Program-made: the position numbers and the translations under genes
Notes under the pieces: generated by a model
Databases searched by the model: none
Seen by the model: only the letters and a program-made list of their open reading frames with translations
What the model was told of the DNA's origin: nothing
Source of the DNA: Xiphophorus maculatus
Taxonomy: Eukaryota > Chordata > Actinopteri > Cyprinodontiformes > Poeciliidae
Assembly (NCBI RefSeq): GCF_002775205.1
Contig: NC_036461.1
Location: 12,809,015 to 12,873,014 of the forward strand
DNA: 64,000 nucleotides
Direction of reading: 5' to 3'
In this document: one piece after another, positions 49,380 through 63,599 of the stretch
Layout of the letters: the number at the start of each line of letters is the position of its first letter
Numbering within the stretch: position 1 is the first letter of the stretch

Positions 49380-52300
49380 ATGAAGCGGCGCAATGCGGAC
49401 TGCAGCAAACTAAGACGGCCGTTAAAACGGAACCGAATCGCCGAGGGGATATACGGCAGGTAACTTATACGGAACAAGTCTCCACCACGACTCTGGCGAG
49501 GTTTGGTCCCCGTAGAGTGAGCTACTTCGGCGGGACAGGCTGTTACTGAAGCTAGCTATAGTTTTTTCGCTGCACACCAGCAGGTAACATTAGCAGTTGA
49601 GCTAACTGAGCTGCTAGGCCCCAGTACAGCCTGTTTTGAGCCATGTCATTATGTTTATTTTATTGTAGCTATGTGGGTTATCGTAACCAAACAGCCCAGG
49701 TTAACGTTTTGAATGTTAAAGTTTCATCCCTTGGTGCTGTCAAATGTAGCTGCTTCCTGTTTAGCAACCTCAGAGGAGGGCTTTGTAGGTCTCTTGAGCT
49801 GTCCAAACTGAACCTGACAGGTTCCACCTTTGTGTGACTTCCTATATTTATACCTGATCAGTCAACAGCCGCTAGTTGAGCATCGAGATATGGAGCAGCC
49901 TTTAAATTATTGAGATGGTGCCCACATCATGAAATAGTAAAAGGCTTACAAATCAGCTTTAATCATAGAAATAAATATGGTTTTTAAAATGAAAAAGGCG
50001 AAAAAAATACAGCATTAATGAGTTAGGACAACCCTCAAGAAGTAACCCTGTCATACCCTGATAATCGTTAACATGTCTTGGCCAAACTCTTAGAAGGTTT
50101 CATTAGTATGTCTGTATTTTATATATTATTTAACATTAGATGCTTGAACTAAGTGCATCCCTTAAATTATTCTGCCAGGCTTCATCCCATACACATGAGT
50201 CAGTATGAATGTATTCATTCAAAGTAGTTATGTAAAGACAATAGGATTTGAAAGTGCATTAAAAGAACTTAACATGATGCCAAGTTTGTGTATGCAAGTA
50301 AAAAAAACATAAGGGAACTACAGTGTTTTAAGTGCCAAAGTCTAGGATTGCTATTAGCATTGTTCAAAATCATGTTTTGTGTTTTCAAGCTAAGATATGA
50401 CTCTCCTTTTTTTTTTTAGTACCTTCCTGTACCTGAAGTTCCTGGTTGTGTGGGCTCTGGTGCTGCTGGCAGACTTTGTGCTTGAGTTCAGGTTTGAGTA
50501 CCTCTGGCCATTTTGGCTCTTCATGCGGAGTGTGTACGACTCCTTCAGATACCAGGGACTGGTGAGTTGCTCTGGATTAGGATTTGCAAATTTGTCTTTT
50601 TTTTTTTTACATAAAACTGAATGAAAAGCATGAACTCAACCTTGGTATGGTCCCAGAAAACCAATTTTACAAAAGACTTTGAGAAATCATAAATAACTCT
50701 CACAACTAAGACACTAATGTGCATATTAGTGTGTCAGCCTGGTGGATTAAAAACTGGATGTTTGGCAGACATTAAACAAGCATAAACATTTAGTATAGAT
50801 GTTATAAATAGGCTCTGGGTCACTTTGTCCCTCCCTTCTATTTCGAGCAAGAAAACAATCAATTTTTTAAAATCCATTTTAAACAAACGGATAGACCACT
50901 GTGTACCAGTTTATGATATTACCATTAGAGTCATTAGAGTCACATTTCCTTTCAATAGACTTTGAGTAAATTATAGAAAATTACTTTAAATTCTCAATCA
51001 AATTGGGTTCACAGCATCTCACTGGCTGGTGGGTATTGACTCATATCTGTGATGAAACATTGTGGAACAGATTGATCCATTTTGAACCTGAAGAAATGGG
51101 TTAAAGTAGACCAAACGGCAAAGAGGTTAAAGGAGAATAAGTAGCTTCAAAAATGTTCTCTTGGGGTACAAAGTGATACATAAGTAGATAAAATACAAAA
51201 CAGCAAACAAAGAGAGCAACACCATGTAAATCCTTAACATCAATTAAAAGATTTCAGTTTATTAATATTTATAAACACCAATTCACAACAAAGGCACTTT
51301 GCAAGACATATAGATCTGATTTATGTGCAGAAATATAAAGTCAAGTCAGCCCAGTGATATACACACATTCAAAGTATGCATTTGGGGAAACCCAGCTAGT
51401 TTTATCAGGTCATTGAATTTAAAGTAATTTTTCTTGTTGTCTTTCTGCATGAACATCTTCTTGAGTTCCTTTTCTGGCGCTTAGGGGAATTTAGAGACAT
51501 AGATAGAGAATTAGTTGTACCAAACGTTTATCTGAAAGAGTTTCACTTTCACCCATGCACCCAGTCACTTCTCAACAAACCTTTGTTATTGTTATAGCAT
51601 TACTTGTAGAGACATGGCCAAAAGTACGCCTGGCGTAAATTTTAGCTTTTATTTACTACAAAAATAAAATAAAGAAAAGCTGTTTGCCAAATGTGGTGTG
51701 CCAAATTTCTTGTCGTATGCTGTGGGTGTGTGTGGGGAAAAAAAGAACCACCACAATAAATTCCATAATCATTACTTTTAGCATTGTTTGATTGTGTTGC
51801 TGTAATTTCAATTAAATTCACTTAATCTCAAAAACATGCTTTTGTTTTTATAAATCTCATTCGCTGCCTTTTCCTATCTGATGACAAAGTTTAGCTCTGA
51901 CCAGGGCTGCACTTCTGTAGTCATGTTTATATATTCATAATGTGAATATATATACACAGAGTAGAGTTATACTAGCTCTACTCTGCCTTTGATGCATTAA
52001 GCTCGTGTACAGCATGTTCTTGTTAAAATGTTTTGTGTAGGTGTTTGTTTGTGTTGCTGTTTCTCAATATGATGCTAGACAGAGAACCGAAGATATTGTA
52101 CTGTAGTAACATAAGCTTCAATGGTTAACTAAATGATCTCTTTCAGAGTTATAAAAATCAGTGAAATAATCTTTTCCACTTTTTTAGCCTTTTGTAAAAC
52201 AATTTAATTATTCTCCTTTAGATCTGTAAGCATGATTACAAATATTAAAAGGCTTTTGTCTGTTTTCTTATCACCCCTCCTTTCTGTCTCAGGCGTTTTC

Positions 52301-55300
52301 AGTATTCTTTGTTTGTGTGGCGTTTACCTCGGACATCATTTGCCTCCTCTTCATCCCGGTGCAATGGCTATTCTTTGCTGCCAGTACCTATGTGTGGGTG
52401 CAGTATGTTTGGCATACAGGTAAGTGTTCTCCATGTTTTGATTTTCTTAACATTTCCTAGTTTCAATGTTGGATCGGACCCAGGTGAAAATTCAAGAAAT
52501 TCAGATTTTTTTCTGCCAGGTTTCTTCTGCCAATCAGATCTTTTGGCAGAGACTTTCATTTCTTTTTAGCTGTCAAAATAAGGAAGACAATATCAGTTCA
52601 TTTGTGAGATGTACTAGACATCCTTTTTCTTGTTTCCCATCAAAGTCTCATTTGAATACTTTCCAAAAAGAGAAGTGGGTATTGTTTAAATCCACTGCTC
52701 ATTATTGTGTTTGCTTGCTTGCAAACAAGATTTATTTCAGAAAAATTTGAATGGTGGGTATAAGCGAGCTACGCTCTGCAGATTACCTGTCAGACTGATT
52801 TAGTGGCGTCTGCCTGAGTTGACCAAAGGCCAGGTGTCGGATTGAAATCCAAGAGCCAGTTGGTGGGAGGGACGCAGTGGTTCCCAGTTGCTTTCTGAAC
52901 TCGCCAGTGACATTCAGACTCTCAGCATGTCATAGGAGTATAAATATCTTGTTGCACCAAACAGCTTGGTGTTGAATGTTTGGAGTGCAGTGCTGTTAAG
53001 AAACAATGGGTTGAGTCTACTTCAGGGCACACTAAATCCTTACTAATAATAGTGCAGTGATGGAAATCAGAAGACAAATTATAGATCCGTATTACAAAAA
53101 TGTTTACATATGTTTTTTTTTATGTGAAAATCCTACCTGGCTGTATTTAACAGGTTTATATTTTTATTTAAACAATTTTACCCACTTTTAATCCCTCAAG
53201 TTTAAAATGAGATTCTGACACTTGTTGTGCTTTGTTTCCTTGATGCAGAGAGGGGTGTGTGTCTCCCGACTGTGTCTCTATGGATACTATTTGTGTACAT
53301 AGAGGCGGCCATCAGATTCAAAGACCTGAAAAATTTCCATGTGGACTTATGCCGTCCTTTTGCTGCACACTGGTGAGCGTCACTTCTGTTTTTATCAACG
53401 GGAAGTGTACCTTATGAGTTAAAAACCATGTTCTAATGCTGTCATACTGCTGGTGCTTTTATTTTTGTAAATACTAATTATGCAGATTTTAATGGGCCAT
53501 TTTGTTATACCTTTTTTGGCCACAAATAGGTAGAGTAATACATATTTGTCAGCTGTTTTGGAAAAAAAAAGTTTGGCTTGGTTTTTGGAAACCAATGATT
53601 TCCTTATTTGTTTTCTTACTGTGGATTAACTTTTATACTATTGGTTTGTTGTAGAGATGGACTGATCCAATATTAATATCTTTATCAGTCCCAATATTGA
53701 AAACAATTCTAGATCGGGTACTGATAAAATGTGGTTGACCCATAAGGGTAGATCTATAAAGTCTAATTCTATGGTTTGTGCTTTATTATTTATTTTACAT
53801 TATATTTACAATTTCTAATTATATTTTCTGAACCATTTGAAAGAAGGTTTGCTGCAGTCTATTTTTTTTTTTTACATATTTGACCAAGGTTGTCAGCCTA
53901 TTGTTTGTGTTTTGAGATATTGTTTTATAACCTAATTCTGCTTTATACTTCTTCAGAACGTTCTTCCTGACTTCTTTACTGTGTTCCTTGGTCTGCATAA
54001 TTCTGTTTGTTTGCTGAAGTTCTCTAACAAACCCCTGAAGATTTTTTTGTTTATGAAAACAAAGTTTTATTTCCTTTTCATTTCACAATTGCATACTATT
54101 TTGTGTTGATTAATTACACTTTGTGGTTGCTTTATGACAGCATCTTAAAAAGTTCAAGTGATATGAATACTATTGTGTGTTTAGAGTCATTATTGCTCTG
54201 AATTAAACAAGACTTCTCTGCATCTATCTCTATAGCATTGGCTATCCCGTAGTCACGCTGGGCTTCGGCTTCAAGAGCTACGTCAGTTATAAAATGCGTC
54301 TCCGGAAGCAGAAGGAGGTGCAGAAGGAGAATGAGTTTTATATGCAACTTCTACAGCAGGCTCTGCCTCTGGAGCAACAGATGCTTCAAAGGCAAGAGAG
54401 GGAAGCAGAAGAAAGTAAGAGTCTGACCTAAAGTTCTTTGTGTTGATGGGAGATTCCCAGATTCAGAAGTGTTACTGATTCATAAAAACAGATTTTCTTG
54501 GAATGTTGATGAAGCATCATTCTGGAGTCTGCTTTACGATATGAAATTTAATAGTTACCTGTTAGCTTAACAGTTTGAACATGTTCAGAAGGAAGTAGTA
54601 ATAAAATGTGCCATAAAAAAAGTATTTGTCCCTTTTGCGGATTTGTTTTCAGATTTTGCAACTAAATGTTTGAAATCACCAAGCAAAATTTGAATATCAT
54701 TTAAATAGGGTATGCCTGACAACATGAAGTATGTTGAGCAACACTTCAGTCAGGAACAGATGAGAACTTCATTTTACAAAAATGTTTTGATTAAATCAAC
54801 AAACACAAGCCTCCCTCAGAACTTCTTCCTGCCTTCGGCTGATAATAAAGCTCATTAAGCTGATGTAGAGTGTTACACATAATCTGTGTATCAGACAGTC
54901 GCCTTTCTATAGGGCTAAGCCTGCAGTGCTCTGTGATGCCTTGTTTTGAAGGGTCACCATTCCCTCAGGGTTAAGTCCAGTGAGCTTTTTAACCTGTTCA
55001 GTTTTTGTTATGGCAAGGAGTGGTGTGTGTCAGTAGTCATCTGATCCCACAGACACTGTGCAATCGCCATAGCGCCACAGCGCTAGTTTACCTTTGCATG
55101 AATCAGTGCATTTACTTTGCTTAACAATTCAGGGCCAACATGGTTTTAGCAAATATTGTGCAGCTCCTTTGTAGATACACAGAGCAAATATTTCCACAAA
55201 GGAGCAGGCTGGTTTGGATAGCTTTTACTCCCTTTATGAATTTAAATTCCTTCATTGTAAACTGCATGTTGCACTTAATCAGATAATCCTTGACATCAAA

Positions 55301-58300
55301 GTTTGTTTAATGTTCTGAAACATGTCAATATAATAAGGTGGTGAAAACAGAAGTTTTCTGAGGTTTTTTTTCCCCATAGCAATGTGCATGTTAATACCTG
55401 AAGCATGGGCCTTCCTTTTCTATTCAGAATCTGTGGTTGCAAGTGCACCTGCTGCACAGTTTAAGCAAATACTGTGCACATACTGAACATGAGAACTCAT
55501 TTAATTAAATAAGATGGATAAATAAAAGTGATATGATTGTTTTCATACAAAACTGGAAATTTGTGTAACATTTTTCACTGATCAGGGTTATTTAAGATGC
55601 AAGACACCTGCATCTTTTTTTTAAAAAAAACAAAAAACATAGATGATAAATGACAGTGCAAATATGAATAATATTGTCAAATATTTATCTTCTCATCTTT
55701 TCCCATTTTGTGAAACAGCAACTAAAGGAATATCTGAAGTGGACACACCTCAAGTGTCACAGAATGGCACCCCAGCCAATAAAAAGACATCTGTGCCATT
55801 ACCGGAACTGGAGTATAAAGAAAAAGGGAAAGAAGGAAGGAGCAGCGGGGATATGAAAAAGCAACACAACAGCATCCTGCCGTCATCGGTGGACTCTAAA
55901 TTGCAGGAGGTGGAGTACATGGAGAAACATATAAACAACAAGAGACTGACCACAGAGCTGGGCAGCACAGAGAACCTGTTGCTTAAAGAGGACAACAATT
56001 CCTCCTGTTCATCTTCATCGTCAAACTCCTCCAAAAATTACAAAAATACTAACACCAACCCCGTAATGCTCAATTCCCTGCCGTGTGGCCACAGCGCCAC
56101 CAACGGCAGCGTACCCACCTCGGCACAGCCGTCTTCTGCAGGAAAGAACGAGAAGAAGCACAAGTTAACGGTGGGGAAAGGGACGTCGGGTGGTTCCCAC
56201 AGGGACCCCACCGACAACTGCATCCCCAACAACGAGCTGAAGAAGCCAGAAGCACTTGTTAGGTATGAAGCGCTTCCACCCACTAACAGTTTATAGCTCT
56301 ATGCTATTAAACAAAGTGTATATTTGTAATGTTTGCCATCTTTAGTACAATGTTGGTTTTGAGCTTCAGACAAATAGATGTTCAGTCTGGCCTTTCCTTT
56401 AGTGCGGTCCACTTTTAAATAAATCCCACTTTTTGTTTGTTAGAGTTTAATATTGTTGGAGCAGAGAACTGAATGCAAGTTTTAACTGTTTAGTTACATT
56501 TCTTGGAAAAAGAAAAGTATTGGATATTCCATAGATTGGAATGAGCCAGCTTCTCCTTTACTTCCTCTAATTGAAAACCAGAAACTTTTTTCCCCCCAAT
56601 TCATATTTCACCAAGACTAAAAAAGAAAATCTACAACACCTTCACTCAAAACACATCAACCTACACCGTGAACCTTGATTCTCTGGCACAACATAGGCAT
56701 TGATGGCAATAATCTTGCAATTCTTTTATTTTCTGAAGTAACCTGCTGCTTGGTGTATCTCTTTCTTTCTTTAATGCCATTTAGGATGGGATGGTTGTAG
56801 ATACCTAGGCTGCATCTGGGTAACAGCTGACAAAATGAAACAAATACTGGAAAAATGTTTGGTTTTTAAGACTGTCCTGTTTACTGCCCTATTTCTAAAA
56901 TCTTCCATATTTTCAATGTCTGTAGTTTTGTAGATTCCACCTTTAAAGTGAGATGTAAAAATATCTGCAGGATATTTACAGTTAACTTTTTTACTAAACC
57001 TTAGACAGATCTGCAAAAAAAAAAAAAACAATCAAATACAATCACCACTCTGGGAAGTTCAGCCCATAATAACAAACTTCTGACATTTGAGAATTTTCAT
57101 ACTTTAAACTTAATTTTGTAGGCTTGGTACTTTTGTTTCTCTTATCTGCTGTTCCAGAACATCAACTTCTCTGGAGGAACAATGTTTACCAAAAAAAAAA
57201 AAAAAAAGTTTCCTACAAATAAGCGTATCTTCTGTTTTCACCCCCCACCTGGCACAGACTGGAGCAAGACATTAAAAAGCTGAAGGCGGACCTGCAGGCC
57301 AGCCGGCAGGTTGAGCAGGACCTCCGCAGCCAGATTGGCTCGCTGGGCAGCGCTGAGCGCTCCATACGCACCGAGCTGGGCCAGTTGCGCCAGGAAAACG
57401 AGCTGCTGCAGAACAAGTAAGTTGCACAACTCTTTGCGAAATCTGTAAACAGTTAGGGTAGTGAGGCCTAAAAAAGTTAGGAAATATTGTTCTGAAATTG
57501 TGGGAATGTCTTGTGGACAATGGGTATTTTATGTCAAGTTGCCAAATGTGTTCTGTGTTCTTCAATGTACTAGGCTTCACAATGCTGTGCAGGCGAAACA
57601 AAAGGACAAACAGACAGTCGGCCAATTAGAGAAGAGGCTCAAAGCAGAACAGGAGGCCCGAGCAGCAGCAGAGAAGCAGCTCACAGAAGAAAAGAAGAGA
57701 AAGAAATTAGAGGAGGCCACAGCGGCCAGAGCAGTGGCGCTAGCAGCAGCATCTAGGTATGTTGCAATCTCACTTTCTCCTCCAGTGTTTATCCCTGAGA
57801 TTCACTGAATTTTTTTCTGCTTCTTTTTCCAGAGGGGAGTGCACAGACACGCTGCGGCGGCGAATCTCTGAATTAGAAGCAGAGGGTAAAAAATTAACAA
57901 TGGACATCAAGCTGAAAGAGGAGCAGATACGGGATCTTGAATTAAAAGTTCAGGTAGGCATTACTCAGTGCCAAGAGGTAGCAGGAAATTCAGTTTACAT
58001 GTTTACCGTCTCGAGTATAATCAGCTCTGGCAGTTCTGAGTTGTTTCATTATCCTGTTTGATTATGGGAAGCCAGAATTCATCTGTTTAAAAGTGCTGGT
58101 TTTTAGTTCTTCTTTCTGCATTTTCATCAGCTTACAGTATCAATAGAAACAAAGTTGAGTCCAAAAAACAAAATAGAAAATGTTGAAATTACCATTATTT
58201 TACAGATTTAGAAAACAATGCAAGAGCCTTTAATCATCCATCTCTCTCTTTTATTTGTATTATTCTATGCACATAAGCAGTCTAGATTAGCCAAACCCTT

Positions 58301-59802
58301 GTGGGAAATTACTTAAACTCACTTCAGATGTAATTTGTCTTCTTTAAAGCAAGATTTTATGGCCAGCTTTTGTATTTGTTTTAAATTGTTGTTGTCAAAT
58401 CAAGATAAAAATCTACATTCACCCATGTACCAACTACAGTGCTGTATCGCCAAAATCCAGTACACTCTATACCATCACAATCATTCCAGTCAACATCACA
58501 GTGAAGAAGTAAGAAAAATCTTGTTGAGCACAGAGAGAAGGTGTTTGGATTAGCTTCAGCTAGTATGATGTCAGATTGTATGCTTAGTCACTGGTCTGGA
58601 AAAACACCTAACTGGTTCAGGCAGAAAGAAACGTTGAATCATTTGGTGAAAAAGCACAAAAACCAAACGGGCATATAAACAGACATCTATCAGGTTAAGT
58701 TCTGAAGACTTTCACCGTCATAGTTACCGTTTGTTTTAACCTTGCATTCGCTCCAATCTCTATCGTGCCTTTAGAGTCAGTAGTGTGAAACTGGGCTCAA
58801 ACATGTGCAGTTAGTGTTTCTCAATCCGGTTCTCACGCCACTTCCCTTCCCTGCATGTTTGAGGTGTTTCCCTTCTGCCACACACCTGGATTGTATCTGT
58901 GGGTGATTAACAGCCTTCTGCACTGCTTGATGGTTATGCAATCATTTGAATCAGCTGTTCTGGAATAGAGACACATCTAAAACATACAGAGCAGGGGGGC
59001 CTGAGGACCGGAATTGAGAAGCACTGAGTTAAACAATTTGCAGTTTGAATGCTTCAGAATCTTAGAAATATGTCAAAAACTGCAAACTGTTCATATTCAT
59101 TTCTGCTGAATTCTGTTGTGATGTATTCTTTTTAAAAACTGCTTATTTTCTGCAGTCCTGCTCTTGTTTCTCTTGTTAAGAGGTATAAGAGGTATTATCA
59201 GTTTACCTCTTGTTTGTGAAAACAAATACTTCACTGGATAAATTAATATTTTTTTCCACAAAATATCTTGGGGTGATTGTCTGAACTTGTGTGCATAACT
59301 TGTTTATATTCCAGGAACTCCATAAATATAAGGAAAACGAAAAAGACACAGAGGTGCTGATGTCAGCACTGTCAGCCATGCAGGACAAAACTCAGCACCT
59401 CGAAAACAGCCTGAGCGCAGAGACCAGGATCAAACTGGACCTCTTCTCTGCACTTGGAGATGCCAAGAGACAGCTGGAAATTGCACAAGGTGCGCAAAAT
59501 ATTTCCCAATATGTTGCCTTTAATAAAACTTTGATATACTGTTTTTTTTAACTGAAGTAAATGAATTGTGTTTTTTTTTTTTTTGTTTTGTTTTTTTAGG
59601 TCAGATCCTTCAGAAGGATCAAGAGATCAAAGACCTGAAGCAGAAGATAGCAGAAGTCATGGCCGTCATGCCCAGCATCTCTTACACGGCCGACACCAGC
59701 AGCATGACTCCCGTGACCCCCCACTACTCCTCAAAGTTCATGGACACCAGTCCCTCCAGCCTGGACCCCAACGCTTCTGTTTACCAGCCCCTCAAAAAGT
59801 GA
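49380..59802 (+). CDS. maco1: Macoilin (678 aa, 11 exons)
   Basis: Exons: 49380-49459, 50420-50561, 52293-52419, 53249-53372, 54236-54414, 55719-56262, 57258-57416, 57574-57756, 57833-57953, 59315-59489 and 59600-59802; the total is 2,037 bp in phase. Macoilin (TMEM57) is a neuronal ER/nuclear-envelope membrane protein that affects neuronal excitability in nematodes. The start 'MKRRNADCSKLRRPLKRNRI' is identical in the human family member. Hydrophobic helices occupy about residues 27-50, 75-114 (two), 119-138 and 155-175. Exon 6 is a large polar, serine- and lysine-rich linker with a serine tract. Exons 7-11 form long coiled coils (DIKKLKADLQASRQVEQDLR, KRKKLEEATAARAVALAAAS, DTEVLMSALSAMQDKTQHLE). 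The end 'SSLDPNASVYQPLKK' is conserved. It is slightly longer than human (664 aa), mostly in the linker. Orthology is very secure. Confidence 0.98.
51236..51340 (+). repeat. Old fish interspersed repeat remnant in maco1 intron 2
   Basis: 'agtttattaatatttataaacacc', 'aattcacaacaaaggcactt' and 'tgcaagacata' resemble the common fish repeat tail '...tttatatagcgccaattcacaacaca...aaggcactttacaa'. Fragmentary and diverged. Confidence 0.45.
53650..54045. repeat. Diverged interspersed repeat pieces in maco1 intron 4
   Basis: 'gagatggactgatccaatat', 'gggtagatctataaagtct' and, further on, 'ctgtgttccttggtctgcat' with 'gttctctaacaaacccctga' are recognisable pieces of repeats frequent in fish introns. I cannot say whether this is one element or two. 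The classification is uncertain. Confidence 0.45.
54620..54745. repeat. Diverged MITE-like repeat in maco1 intron 5
   Basis: 'aaaaaaagtatttgtccctt', 'tgcaactaaatgtttgaaat' and 'caccaagcaaaatttgaata' follow a frequent fish repeat (agtatttgccccctt...taaatgtttcagatcatcaaacaaatttaaat). Only one end is visible. Confidence 0.45.
58813..59025. mobile_element. hAT-like MITE in maco1 intron 9
   Basis: A 213-bp element with inverted ends AGTGTTTCTCAATCCGGTTC and its counterpart ending GGACCGGAATTGAGAAGCACT. The interior has 'tgcatgtttgaggtgtttcc' mirrored by 'agacacatctaaaacat'. This is a very common fish MITE family. A clean 8-bp target duplication is not evident. Confidence 0.75.
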
Positions 59803-61590
59803 ACGCCTTTTCTCTTCTGTTCCGTTCTGCCCCTCCCTTTCCTCCATCCGCCCTCTCTACACTTTTACTGCTCCTGCAGACCCCGTCATGTCGCGGCTGA
59901 GAACTCAAGTTTTCTTCTGTTCTCTCTTTTTGCCAGGTCAGAAGGATGTTGTATTGTGTGACTGTGTTTGTTGTAGTTAAAACAAAAGACAAAAAAAAAT
60001 AAATGAAAATACCCAAAACCACCTAAAAACTGACATCCCCTGGAAAATTAGGAAGCCCCGGTTGTTTTTATTTAAATGTCTAGTGAAACCTCACAGATTC
60101 AGGTGTGTATCTTTATCTCAAGGGTTCAGCTCCTCCGTCACTGCTGCCTTCTACCAGCTTTCGGAGAGAGGCAGATCAGTTTCTTTTGCTTCATTCTTCT
60201 ATGACTCATAGCTCCATGTATTTGGCACTTGGTTTTTGCACCAGTGGTACAACCAGAGGAATGTATTTCCCTATGGAGCAACGTATTCTCTAATTGCAAA
60301 ACCAGAAACAGTTGTTTTCTTTCACCGTACTTGTTTTCTTTAAAAGCTAATGGCTAAAAGACATGCAAGCAAAGTTTGAAATAAATTGCAGATTAAGTTG
60401 CATCGGAACCGGACCTTTATGAGATACTTACAGTATGACTAAGAATGCAATGGTTTCTCAGTACTTACTCGAAAACGTTGCGTGTATAAAATGATGCAAG
60501 TAGTTTTTATTAGGAAAGAAAAACAACAAATCTACCATCCAAGTTTTCTCCCTCGAAAATATTTCCATAGGGGTGAATTTGAAAACCTCAGTATTCATTC
60601 AGAGTGCTGGTTGGTCCACGCTTACTTGTATGATGACTTCACAGTGTTCTGCGTGAAGTCATCGAGGGGAGGACAAAGCACGGCCCAAAACGCTCTTAAA
60701 ATAGTTGTGACATATTTAACAAGCTGGAAATGTTCCTCTTAGCATATAGTCAGCGGGAGGAAATTCCATTACCCAGTTTTGAAGGACTGTTGATCTTTAA
60801 CCAGATTCATCAGTAATTAAATAAAAAAAAAAATGAAAAGGAAAGCACCACAGCTCATTTGTGCTGCCTGAAACCCCAAATCGTTCAGTCCATTTTAACA
60901 TCCACAATGACGGACAGGACAGTGTTTGAATGAAATATAATTCCACTTTAGACTTCCTGTTTTCTTAATTGTGCTCCAAAACTGTATTGCAAATACATTT
61001 GCGCTCACATATTTGTCAATATCCAGTTAAATACCCCTCACTGAAATCTTCACCAGGCAGAGGATTTGGTCACCTGTTCTGCTGTGAACTCTGTAGTCAA
61101 ATTGAAATGCTGTTTCTTTTTAGCGAATCTTGGGTAACCACCTCGCTCCCATTTCTGGCATTCTTCGAGAAATATGCTCGAGTCTGACGTGGTTTCACCG
61201 TCGCCTGAAACGATGATTATCACACACACACACACAAAGTTTTGTTCACCTACTGTATACGGAGAAGCATTTGCTACCTTGTTATCCCACTCAGACTGCA
61301 GTTGTCGGCTTCTTGGAAAAATGTTGTGAAAATTACAGTTCAGTCAGTTGTTCCGTCAACTGATGGGTGAACGTAAACAGAAGTCTTGTTTTATTTGTTT
61401 TTTGTTTTCTATGCCCACAGTCACAGTTAAGTTCTCTCCTAGGTCTGACCTTGGCTGCGCTCTCGCTCTGTGAGGTTTACAGGAAATAAAAAAATTTTCT
61501 TGCAAACTTATGTACCTGTTGGTTTTGTTTAACTCATTTTGCTGAACATTTTGTAAGGCATTATGGAGCGAATAAATTGTAAGATTACAA
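59803..61590 (+). other. maco1 3' UTR
   Basis: The stretch follows the macoilin stop codon and has no other gene. Candidate polyadenylation signals AATAAA occur at 59998-60003, 61485-61490 and 61571-61576, so short and long 3' UTRs are possible. A short AC run is at about 61222-61236. Confidence 0.5.
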
Positions 61591-61599
61591 CTAATTTGT

Positions 61600-63590
61600 T
61601 CTATATTTATAGATGTGTATATATATATTTTTCTCTGCAGATTTCTTCTCTTTGCTTTTATGTGTAACAAATCTAAAAAATTTTGAAATAATATTTGATT
61701 CTACAGTGCAATATCTTATTTTCACCACTAGGAGGTAGTGCAAATCAAAACAGATTAACTGTCCACACAGGATCTTGTTAACTCTGACTAGACCCATTAT
61801 TCTCTTTTTAAGACCATAAAATCCCATTTAGCGGTGACAAAAGGAAAAAAAAATTAATAAAATCTTCCTGAGTGCTACTGAGCACAATTATTTAGTGCTT
61901 TGTGACTACAGCAGTGGTGCAGATGAGGGGCCTTTATGGAGAACGTGAATATGTTTTTCTTTGAACCTCCTAGTCCTGCATTTTTTACGTTTCATATTTA
62001 GATTTTGACCTTTTGAGTGTTTGATTTTATACCAAGATATGTTGTGAAAAGACAAGACATTTATTACTGGGAGATTTTGATCTCAGTGATAATTCCTCCA
62101 GCACATATTTGCTTCCCTTTCAGGAGGATAAGGAGCCTCTTCCTAACGAGAACAATGCATGAAAGAAGCCCTCTGCTCAGCATTCTGCTGTTTTCCAGCC
62201 ATGCTGAAGCACCCCTGACAAACCGGCGCAGCGAGAAAACTGGGGGAGAAATTCCTCATTCCTTCCCTCTTAATCATGCTTTAACAAATGTGAAGCATTT
62301 GACTAGCTATGTGCTGGTGATTTGTGATGCTTTGTTACAAATCTATTACATTTTAAAACGAATGGATCTAAATGTTAGTTTAGGAATGATCAGAAAATCA
62401 AGAAAGCCGAGTAAATCTGCATTAATACTAACATGTTTCCAGCTGCAACTCACACAGGTGTGTAAAGGGAAGAATTGGAGATGTTGCAAGTTGGTAAACC
62501 TGTTCACGTACACCTCTATAATTTTTTACCCCAGGCTGTTGCTCTAAAATCCAAGGCATAATTTTCCACACTTCACTCGTCTCTGAGGCTGCAGCCGGCT
62601 GAAAAGCAGCAGCAGCACTTTACAAAAACTCTATATGACCAAGCAGAATAACAAGCTCTTTAAATTGCTTTGGCTACTCACGGGATCTGATTATATTAGA
62701 CGGGAAAGCAAGAAAGGTCACTTCTTGCCTAGATCCAATCTGTTGTTATCCATAATGTTGCACAATGTGTCCCCAGGAATGTCTTAACCCCCTGAACTTA
62801 TGTCTCTGGGCTTGTCATCTGATGTAAAGTCTGGTTTAGCTGGATTTTTTTTTCACAAGCTTTTCTCCTGAGTGGTTTTTGTTTAAAGGTTAATGATGTA
62901 AGCTCAGAGTAATGCAGTATGGTAGATTGGTATCAACTGAAATATTTTTGGTAAGAAGCCCAAGATGGCATGAGTAACCATTTTATCAGAGGAAAATCCA
63001 ACAGAGTGGAAACATTTCTTAACACATGTAAGGTATAACTATAAATGTGCCTCTTTAGCTTATTTTGGTTTGAAGTCAAGGAGAAATTATACTTGATGGT
63101 TATACTTTCACGGCATTTGGAAGCTGAGTAATACTTAGTCATTTCTGTTAACATTTACTGTTAGCCATACTCAAGGCAGTGTGAAATGAATTTTGTTCAA
63201 AGATATGGTTGCCAGATTGTCCTTCCTGTACTGTAAAGGCTGTTTTAAGAGGATATTTATACATCAGAAGCATCATCAGATGCACCTGATAAGAAAAATG
63301 GCATCATATTAATCTATCTTTTCCCTACAACATCATTTCATGAAAGCACAAAAACTATAATACTCCAATACATTGCAGATGAAATCTTCAAAGCTCCATA
63401 CAGTTGTATCAACATGTTCTGGAGTTGCACACAGAATCTGACAGAAAATTTGTGGCAGACGGATGGCGAGAAAGCTGTCTACCTTATAGACCAGTAGTTC
63501 ATTGCAATATCACCAAACATCCAAAAGTCTTGCCTACCATATTATAGCACATAAATGTAGTGATCCCACCCAGCTCTTCTTCCCTGCGTC
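61600..63590. other. Intergenic sequence after maco1
   Basis: AT-rich. A 176-codon open frame at 62017-62547 (plus strand) has no recognisable domain and a composition typical of chance. No repeat recognised by eye. Confidence 0.45.
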
Positions 63591-63599
63591 TCACCGCAC

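Noticed and set aside
62017-62547. 176-codon open frame after maco1
   Set aside because: The composition is that of translated AT-rich non-coding DNA. No domain, no supporting neighbour.
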